Source: JBCCRH01 sp039208045
GTDB taxonomy: Bacteria; Bacteroidota; Bacteroidia; Chitinophagales; Saprospiraceae
Length of the DNA: 12,085 nucleotides
NCBI GenBank assembly: GCA_039208045.1
Contig: JBCCRH010000155.1
Coordinates: forward strand, 1 to 12,085
Reading direction: 5' to 3'
Under the pieces are notes generated by a model. It was not told the DNA's origin, searched no databases, and saw nothing but the letters and a program-made list of their open reading frames with translations. The first letter of the stretch is position 1. Every line of letters starts with the position of its first letter. A program made the translations under genes and the position numbers. Positions 7,536-12,085 of the stretch are shown here, one piece after another.

Positions 7536-8060
7536 CTAAGACTTAACTTTAAACGACCAAGTGAACGTAGCACGCGCCACTTCTACCCCATCCGTATTAC
7601 GGCCGATGCTCGTCATTTGGATCGTTTGAGGTTCCATCGTTTCTAAAGCCATCTGGATGGTATCGATTACTGCTAGCCCTTGATTACAGGTAAAGGTAGT
7701 AGTGGTATTGGCTTTCTTGCTGTAGGTAATCGCTGCATTAGTAATCAGCATACTCACTTTTCGGCGGCCCCGCAGTGCTATGGAGCACAGTAGCCCGGTC
7801 GATAGCTCTGCCGCACCCGCTAAAGCCGCAAAATAGGTCGAACGAAACGGGTTCTGGCTACGCCATTGAAACGGAATGGTCACTTCGGCATTTTGATGGT
7901 CGATACTTTTTACGCGAACGCCCCAAAACCAACAACTCGGCAATTTCCTAATGAAATACAGCTTCATCTTCCAAGGCGTATTCAAGTCACGCACAAATTT
8001 TTGGATCACCGGTAGGTTAGGATCGAAAGGAGTTGCTTTTATTGGTGTGGATGTGTCCAT
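7536..8060 (-). CDS. DUF4442 hot-dog-fold protein, thioesterase-like
   Basis: This 174-residue protein starts with ATG at 8060. The stretch QNPFRSTYFAALAGAAELSTG (69-89) matches the central helix of the DUF4442 branch of the hot-dog superfamily. In related proteins the Asn and the following GAL..AAE pattern line the acyl-CoA thioester site. Strands before and after it (AEVTIPFQW, VSMLITNAAITYSKKA, EVARATFTWSFKV) complete a typical hot-dog sheet. It has no signal peptide and is presumably cytoplasmic. Thioester hydrolysis on an acyl-CoA is a family inference; the substrate is unknown. It converges with the second metalloprotease with only 2 bp between stop codons and no hairpin there, so the two transcripts probably overlap at their ends. 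A terminator-like hairpin lies 24 bp upstream of its start. Confidence 0.8.
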   Translation of the reverse strand: MDTSTPIKATPFDPNLPVIQKFVRDLNTPWKMKLYFIRKLPSCWFWGVRVKSIDHQNAEVTIPFQWRSQNPFRSTYFAALAGAAELSTGLLCSIALRGRRKVSMLITNAAITYSKKANTTTTFTCNQGLAVIDTIQMALETMEPQTIQMTSIGRNTDGVEVARATFTWSFKVKS

Positions 8061-8083
8061 TTATTATTGAGTCTATCCGTTTT

Positions 8084-8114
8084 AAAAAAGGAGTTTGTGC
8101 AAGATACAAACTCC
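8084..8114 (-). terminator. Terminator-like hairpin in front of the DUF4442 gene
   Basis: On the minus strand a perfect 9-bp stem (GGAGTTTGT/ACAAACTCC, arms 8106-8114 and 8090-8098) with a 7-nt loop is followed by six T. It ends 23 bp before the ATG at 8060. No gene lies upstream in this direction, so it either stops an unseen short transcript or acts as an attenuator in the leader of the DUF4442 gene. Confidence 0.6.
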
Positions 8115-8170
8115 CCTTATCATCACTCAAAAAGTTGCTGCTTTTTACCCGAAAGGTGCTAAAATTCTTT

Positions 8171-8178
8171 TACTTTTG
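8171..8178 (+). promoter_or_regulatory. Putative -7 promoter element upstream of sucC
   Basis: TACTTTTG matches TAnnTTTG exactly. It lies about 200 bp before sucC and 10 bp before the large palindrome, so a transcript from it would carry the whole palindrome in its leader. No -33 TTG is found at the normal spacing, so the call is tentative. Confidence 0.4.
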
Positions 8179-8188
8179 GCGTGATTAA

Positions 8189-8347
8189 GTAACAGCCAAA
8201 GAATAAGTTCCGCATTTTGGCAAGGGGATTTTGCTCTAAGACAAGGCGAAAAACGCAGGTGATGCCTTAGCATCGACGAGGCTTTTGAACGAAGTATTAG
8301 AGCAAAAGAGCCAGCCATAAATCGAGAAGTTATTTTTTGACTGTTAC
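8189..8347. repeat. MITE-like imperfect palindrome with terminal inverted repeats
   Basis: A stretch of about 160 bp is symmetric about position 8268. The outer arms 8188-8211 and 8325-8348 match at 20 of 24 positions as inverted repeats, ending in GTAACAG/CTGTTAC. Middle arms TTTTGCTCTAA (8229-8239) and TTAGAGCAAAA (8297-8307) pair perfectly. The centre is the small hairpin GATGC-CTTA-GCATC (8261-8274). The trinucleotide TAA flanks both ends (8186-8188, 8348-8350) and could be a target-site duplication, though it is too short to be decisive. There is no open frame inside it. It fills most of the 322-bp gap between the DUF4442 gene and sucC and ends 35 bp before the sucC ATG. That it is a mobile, repeated element is inference from its structure. 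Confidence 0.65.
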
Positions 8348-8382
8348 TAATAACACCTGCTTATCATAAACAATAGGAAAAC

Positions 8383-9591
8383 ATGAATCTGCACGAATAT
8401 CAAGGAAAAGAATTATTAGCCAGCTATGGCGTTGCCATCCAACGTGGAAAAATTGCGCACAATGTTGAGGAAGCGGTAGAAGTCTTCCAGCAATTGCAAG
8501 AAGAAACAGGCACTGAAATGGCCGTGATCAAAGCGCAAATCCATGCGGGAGGCCGTGGTAAAGGTGGTGGAGTGAAGTTGGCTAAAAATCTGGATGGCCT
8601 CAAAGAGCATGCGGGCAACATTATTGGCATGATGCTAAAAACGCCACAGACACCAGGTGGTATGGAAGGCCCTGGGAAGTTAGTTCGCAAGGTATTGGTG
8701 GCAGAAGATGTATATGCCCCTGATTTTGATGCCAATAAAGAATTCTACGTTTCCATCCTGATGGATCGCGAGCGCAAGTGCAACGTCATCGTCTACTCTA
8801 CCGAAGGTGGGATGGACATCGAGCAGGTAGCAGAAGAAACGCCTGAAAAAGTACACAAAGAATATATCGATCCTGCCTTGGGCCTTCAGGGCTATCAGGC
8901 GCGCAAGGTAGCCTTCAATTTAGGGCTATCGGGCAAGGCATTCAAAGAAATGACCAAGTTCATCTCTAAATTATACAGTGCTTTTGTAGGATCCGATGCC
9001 TCTCTATTTGAGATCAACCCCTGCTTAAAAACGGGCGACGACCGCATCCTAGCAGTAGACTGCAAAGTAACCCTAGATGGCAACGCCCTCTACCGCCACC
9101 AAGATTTGGCGGCCATGCGCGATACGGATGAGGAAGACCCCATCGAAGTAGAAGCAAAAAGCTACGACCTCAACTACGTTAACCTCGACGGTAATGTAGG
9201 CTGTATGGTAAATGGCGCCGGCCTGGCTATGGCTACCATGGATGTGATCAAACTATCCGGTGGGGAGCCTGCTAACTTCCTAGATGTTGGCGGTACTGCC
9301 GATGCAGCGCGGGTGGAGCAAGCCTTCCGTATCATCTTGAAAGACCCGAAAGTAAAGGCCATCTTGATTAATATCTTTGGCGGAATCGTCCGTTGTGATC
9401 GCGTTGCGAATGGCGTGGTAGATGCCTACAAAAATATGGGCAACATCAAGGTGCCCATCATCGTGCGCCTACAAGGCACCAATGCCGATTTGGCAAAAGA
9501 AATTATCGATAAATCTGGTTTGGCCGTAAAGTCAGCGATCTTGCTGAAAGAAGCAGCCGAGCTAGTGGAAGAGGCTTTGGCAGAAGGCTAG
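8383..9591 (+). CDS. sucC: Succinate--CoA ligase, beta subunit (ADP-forming type)
   Basis: This 402-residue subunit, with the alpha subunit SucD, converts succinyl-CoA to succinate with formation of a nucleoside triphosphate in the TCA cycle. It begins with the family signature MNLHEYQGKELLASYGV. The ATP-grasp domain covers about 1-245: the nucleotide-binding Lys50 and glycine-rich AGGRGKGGGVKLAKN (55-69), then the Mg-binding residues Asn212 (LFEINP) and Asp226 (LAVDCK). The C-terminal CoA-ligase domain (about 255-402) has the loop INIFGGIVRCDRVANGV (329-345), which contacts substrate and the phosphohistidine of SucD. Length is slightly above the usual 385-400. The start is ATG at 8383, preceded by a weak AGGA at 8375-8378. 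No sucD is adjacent, a separation that I recall as usual in Bacteroidota. No classical terminator follows; hairpins of repeat type do. Confidence 0.97.
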   Translation: MNLHEYQGKELLASYGVAIQRGKIAHNVEEAVEVFQQLQEETGTEMAVIKAQIHAGGRGKGGGVKLAKNLDGLKEHAGNIIGMMLKTPQTPGGMEGPGKLVRKVLVAEDVYAPDFDANKEFYVSILMDRERKCNVIVYSTEGGMDIEQVAEETPEKVHKEYIDPALGLQGYQARKVAFNLGLSGKAFKEMTKFISKLYSAFVGSDASLFEINPCLKTGDDRILAVDCKVTLDGNALYRHQDLAAMRDTDEEDPIEVEAKSYDLNYVNLDGNVGCMVNGAGLAMATMDVIKLSGGEPANFLDVGGTADAARVEQAFRIILKDPKVKAILINIFGGIVRCDRVANGVVDAYKNMGNIKVPIIVRLQGTNADLAKEIIDKSGLAVKSAILLKEAAELVEEALAEG

Positions 9592-9603
9592 AGCTTTGGC
9601 GTA

Positions 9604-9634
9604 AACATTGGAGGTTTTTGAAACCTCCAATGTT
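9604..9634. repeat. Perfect 14-bp hairpin downstream of sucC
   Basis: The arms 9604-9617 and 9621-9634 (AACATTGGAGGTTT/AAACCTCCAATGTT) pair perfectly around a 3-nt loop. There is no T-run after it on the plus strand, so it is not a classical intrinsic terminator, although it could protect the 3' end of the sucC transcript. A degenerate relative of its inner part (GAGGT...AAACCTC) occurs at 11184-11201. Confidence 0.75.
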
Positions 9635-9638
9635 ATCT

Positions 9639-9659
9639 GTTCGGATTACAAATCCGAAC
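9639..9659. repeat. REP-like hairpin with CGGATT core, copy 1
   Basis: A perfect 9-bp stem GTTCGGATT/AATCCGAAC surrounds the loop ACA. It shares the core CGGATT-NNN-AATCCG, the stem length and the loop length with the hairpin at 9700-9720, while the three outer base pairs differ in a compensated way. This fits a family of short palindromic repeats. Confidence 0.75.
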
Positions 9660-9688
9660 GGCACGGGCAAGGTAAGCTCTCCTATCCC

Positions 9689-11164
9689 TTAATGAGGCCC
9701 AGCGGATTTGCAATCCGCTGTATCTATCTCTAACACCACTTCCTCAATCCGATCCAATAAGCCCTCCAAATGCCGCACCTCCGTAAACGGATTAGTCAAA
9801 GTAGTACGCAGCCACGTTTCACCTTTGATTTTTGTTTGCACAATATAATACGTACCCTCCACCTTTAGCTGTTCCCGAATCCGCTCATTCAGTGCATTCA
9901 AATCCACTCCCTCTTTTTCGTAACGAAAACAAACAATATTGCAAGCCGGAGGCGTAAGCAAGCTAAAGTTCGCTCTGGCAATTACGAGTCCCGCCAGAGT
10001 TTTTCCCAAGTCATAGCACGTGCTCACAAAAGCATCAAACAAAGCAGTCCCATGCGTCCGCATAATGCTGTACACCCGCACGCTCAGTAGCAGCTTGGTA
10101 CACTCAAAGGTGCGTTTGGCTAGGTTATACCATTCTGGCGATTCATTCTTCGCCCACAAGTACTGCGCCTCTTGGCTAAAAGTCTGGTAACTATCCAAAC
10201 CCTTGCAGTACACTAAAGCCGTAGTTATCGAAGGCGTCATCAGCATTTTATGAAAATCAACCACGACGGAATCCGCCAATTCAATGCCTTTCACCAAATG
10301 CCGATATTTTTCGGAATAGACCGTAGCGCCCCCATGCGCACCATCCACATGAAACCACAGCGCATGCTCCTTGCAAAAGGCAGCAATCGCACTCAAATCA
10401 TCAAACGAGCCGGTCGAAGTCGAACAAGCGCTCCCTACCACTGCAATCACCTGCTTCCCTGAGGCAGTCGCCTCTTGGTAATAGTGCTCCAGCAAATCTG
10501 TGCGCATTTCAAAACGATCATTGCACGGCACCTTGATAATTCCCTCAGCACCCCACCCCATAATGCGAACCGCCCGATCTACACAGTAGTGGGCTTGCTC
10601 CGATACCATCAGCGCCAGTTGTTGGTTGCCCCCTTCATTCCACACATCCGATTTTGCTTTTAGCCGCCGAGCCGTAAGTAAAGCCGTCAGGTTCCCCAGC
10701 GTACCCCCCGAAGTGAGCACCCCATCCGCTTGCTCCCCAAACCCGATAGCTTTCGCCAACTCCGTCACCACAACCCGCTCCAAGGTGCTACTCGCCATAC
10801 CCATCTCGTACACGCCCATGCCATTATTGATAAAATCACCCAAAAAGCCCGCCAGTGCACTCACGGGCACAGGGGGACTAATCTGATGCCCCATATAGTG
10901 CGGGTTATGCAATTGCACCGATTGGGCTAGCACCTGTTCAAAAAAAGTGGCAGGTGAAGCATCTGCTGTCTGCTTATCTTTTTGCCAAAAGGCTAAACTC
11001 TCCTCTGGAGCGATCCACGGTAAGGCCTGCTCCATCTGGCCATTTGACGCTACCTCCTGCTTAGCAGATGTGCGCGCCAGATGATCTGCCAATAGATCCA
11101 CCAAGGCATAGCCATCTTTGCGAAACTGCTCTGGGTCGTAGGCTTGGCGTAGAATTTTTTCCAT
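9689..11164 (-). CDS. Group II PLP-dependent amino-acid decarboxylase
   Basis: This 491-residue protein is of the aromatic-amino-acid/glutamate/diaminobutyrate decarboxylase family (fold type I). Visible motifs are TSGGTLGNLTAL (151-162) for phosphate binding, His192 in SEQAHYCVDRA stacking on the PLP ring, Asp274 in FHVDGAHGG pairing with the pyridine nitrogen, and the Schiff-base Lys306 in VVDFHKMLMTP. NPHYMGHQISPP near 87-98 is the usual substrate-side segment. All catalytic residues are present. The substrate cannot be deduced. The frame is open to a TTG at 11224, but the ATG at 11164 (MEKILRQAYDPEQF) matches the normal start and leaves the hairpin at 11184-11201 in the leader. Oddity: the last residues, TADCKSAGPH, are encoded by a REP-like hairpin and the bases after it, so the tail probably does not belong to the original protein. 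It diverges from the amidase and converges with sucC. Confidence 0.93.
   Translation of the reverse strand: MEKILRQAYDPEQFRKDGYALVDLLADHLARTSAKQEVASNGQMEQALPWIAPEESLAFWQKDKQTADASPATFFEQVLAQSVQLHNPHYMGHQISPPVPVSALAGFLGDFINNGMGVYEMGMASSTLERVVVTELAKAIGFGEQADGVLTSGGTLGNLTALLTARRLKAKSDVWNEGGNQQLALMVSEQAHYCVDRAVRIMGWGAEGIIKVPCNDRFEMRTDLLEHYYQEATASGKQVIAVVGSACSTSTGSFDDLSAIAAFCKEHALWFHVDGAHGGATVYSEKYRHLVKGIELADSVVVDFHKMLMTPSITTALVYCKGLDSYQTFSQEAQYLWAKNESPEWYNLAKRTFECTKLLLSVRVYSIMRTHGTALFDAFVSTCYDLGKTLAGLVIARANFSLLTPPACNIVCFRYEKEGVDLNALNERIREQLKVEGTYYIVQTKIKGETWLRTTLTNPFTEVRHLEGLLDRIEEVVLEIDTADCKSAGPH
9700..9720. repeat. REP-like hairpin with CGGATT core, copy 2, inside the decarboxylase 3' end
   Basis: A perfect 9-bp stem CAGCGGATT/AATCCGCTG surrounds the loop TGC. 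The core matches the hairpin at 9639-9659. It lies within the coding region of the decarboxylase, 8 bp before the stop codon in the reading direction, and encodes residues ADCKSA plus parts of the neighbouring codons. Confidence 0.8.
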
Positions 11165-11236
11165 TTTTACATTCTTTATATTTGAGGTCGTTTGAAACCT
11201 CGGTGTTTTGACAAAATAACTCAAATTTTACTAAAA
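11165..11236. promoter_or_regulatory. Divergent promoter region, decarboxylase / amidase
   Basis: These 72 bp separate two divergent genes and should hold both promoters. TATATTTG at 11177-11184 on the plus strand is an exact TAnnTTTG -7 match and would start the amidase transcript near 11190. On the minus strand the best candidate is TTATTTTG (11219-11212), with one mismatch. A degenerate hairpin, GAGGT(8 nt)ACCTC, spans 11184-11201. No -33 boxes at good spacing were found. Confidence 0.45.
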
Positions 11237-12085
11237 ATGACAGCTGCCGAATATCGCCAATTTGACGCTACAGGACTTGCACAATTAGTCAAGAATAAGA
11301 GTGTTCACCCCAGTGAACTAGTCGAACTTGCTATTGAGCAAGCTAGCATTCACAATCCGAAGCTCAATGCAATCGTCTTCCCCCTATATGAGCTGGCTAA
11401 AGAAATGGCCCAGCAAGTGGATTTAGATAGCCCGTTTGCAGGGGTGCCTATTCTTCTGAAAGATTTAGGGGTGCACCTGAAAGGCTATCCGATGAGTAAT
11501 GGGAGTCGTGGTTGGGATAAGAACATTCCTGATCAAGATGACTATTTTGTTCAACAAATGCGCCGAGCAGGTTTTCTTTTTTTGGGTAAAACCAATACAC
11601 CAGAGTTGGGCCTGGCCCCTTATACGGAACCGGAGTTATTTGGCCCCACGCGAAATCCGCTAGATACTACGCGTACAGCAGGTGGCTCTAGCGGTGGTTC
11701 TGGAGCAGCTGTGGCCGCTGGAATAGTGCCTATTGCTACCGCAAGTGACGGCGGGGGTTCTATTCGTATTCCAGCCTCTTGTAATGGCCTTTTTGGCTTA
11801 AAGCCAAGTAGAGGTCGTATCAGCCTTGGCCCGCAAATTGGACAGAGCTGGTCGGGGGCGGTAGTACAGGGTTGTGTCAGTCGTAGTGTTCGAGATACGG
11901 CCGCGTTCTTGGATGCTACCGCAGGCTTTTTCCCTGGTGATCCTTATGCGCTGCCTACTCCTCCCAAGTCCTTTACAAAAGCAATCGAAGAAGCTCCAAC
12001 AACTTATCGTATTGGCTTTTCTACCCAACATACACTAGGCCACCAGCTGGCCCCAAGCTGTATACAAGCAGTCGAACAAGTTGCC
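11237..12085 (+). CDS. Amidase-signature enzyme (C-terminal part missing)
   Basis: The first 283 residues are visible; the frame is open to the right edge. The amidase-signature Ser-cisSer-Lys triad is intact: Lys75 in PILLKDLG, the cis-Ser at Ser151 in AGGSSGGSGAAVAAG (148-162), and the nucleophile Ser175 in SDGGGSIRIPAS (170-181). The 24-residue spacing of the two serines equals that in known members. LFGLKPSRGRIS (185-196) is also typical. The pattern is close to enzymes annotated as 6-aminohexanoate-cyclic-dimer hydrolase (NylA type) rather than to GatA, since the cell's GatA normally sits with gatB/gatC, but the substrate is not determined by these residues. There is no signal peptide, so it is probably cytoplasmic. 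The start is ATG at 11237 after an A-rich stretch. It is divergent from the decarboxylase, and a shared role is possible but not shown. Confidence 0.93.
   Translation, partial: MTAAEYRQFDATGLAQLVKNKSVHPSELVELAIEQASIHNPKLNAIVFPLYELAKEMAQQVDLDSPFAGVPILLKDLGVHLKGYPMSNGSRGWDKNIPDQDDYFVQQMRRAGFLFLGKTNTPELGLAPYTEPELFGPTRNPLDTTRTAGGSSGGSGAAVAAGIVPIATASDGGGSIRIPASCNGLFGLKPSRGRISLGPQIGQSWSGAVVQGCVSRSVRDTAAFLDATAGFFPGDPYALPTPPKSFTKAIEEAPTTYRIGFSTQHTLGHQLAPSCIQAVEQVA

Noticed and set aside
9604..9634. Reading the hairpin after sucC as a classical intrinsic terminator.
   Set aside because: No T-run follows the stem on the plus strand, so a repeat or mRNA-end structure fits better.
11798..12031. Minus-strand open frame of 77 codons near the right edge.
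   Set aside because: It lies within the amidase coding frame, which has all catalytic motifs, so it is a shadow frame.
1..12085. CRISPR array, tRNA or rRNA genes, phage genes, toxin-antitoxin pair, IS transposase.
   Set aside because: I looked for regularly spaced repeats, cloverleaf patterns and the relevant protein motifs and found none. The only mobile-type signals are the non-coding palindromes.

Overview
The window looks like chromosomal DNA of a member of the Bacteroidota, probably of the Saprospiria (Lewinella/Haliscomenobacter type). The evidence is two secreted proteases with C-terminal sorting domains of the type IX secretion system, a lactate-dehydrogenase-like malate dehydrogenase, a sucC with no sucD beside it, little use of strong Shine-Dalgarno sites, and several matches to the Bacteroidota -7 promoter element TAnnTTTG. 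Phylum is confident. The finer placement is inference.

Left part (1-4162), all on the minus strand and read right to left: malate dehydrogenase (mdh), a peroxiredoxin-like thiol protein with a CTFC motif, a VWA-domain protein with an intact metal site, a secreted protein of unknown function, and the N-terminal part of an alpha/beta hydrolase cut by the window edge. Hairpin terminators follow mdh, the peroxiredoxin-like gene and the VWA gene. The unknown secreted protein and the hydrolase are 9 bp apart and probably co-transcribed.

Middle (4163-7533), plus strand: a 250-270 bp divergent regulatory region, then two tandem paralogous secreted zinc metalloproteases of the M43/cytophagalysin type. 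Each has a signal peptide, catalytic domain, Fn3-like domain and sorting domain. A strong intrinsic terminator separates them.

Right part (7536-12085): a DUF4442/hot-dog thioesterase-like gene on the minus strand, converging on the second protease. A 322 bp divergent intergenic region follows, holding a large imperfect palindrome of about 160 bp that resembles a MITE. Then come sucC (plus), a cluster of three perfect short hairpins, a group II PLP-dependent decarboxylase (minus) whose last codons run through one of those hairpins, and a divergent amidase cut by the right edge.

The gene content is ordinary: two TCA-cycle enzymes (mdh, sucC), secreted proteolysis and amino-acid/amide metabolism. 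I see no defence island, phage, CRISPR array, rRNA or tRNA. The less ordinary signal lies between genes: the MITE-like palindrome in front of sucC, REP-like hairpins that supply the C-terminal tail of the decarboxylase, and four terminator-like hairpins only 13-38 bp upstream of start codons. Several genes can be opened further upstream at TTG codons, but those extensions run into hairpins or lie ahead of an ATG signal peptide, so I use the internal ATG starts.
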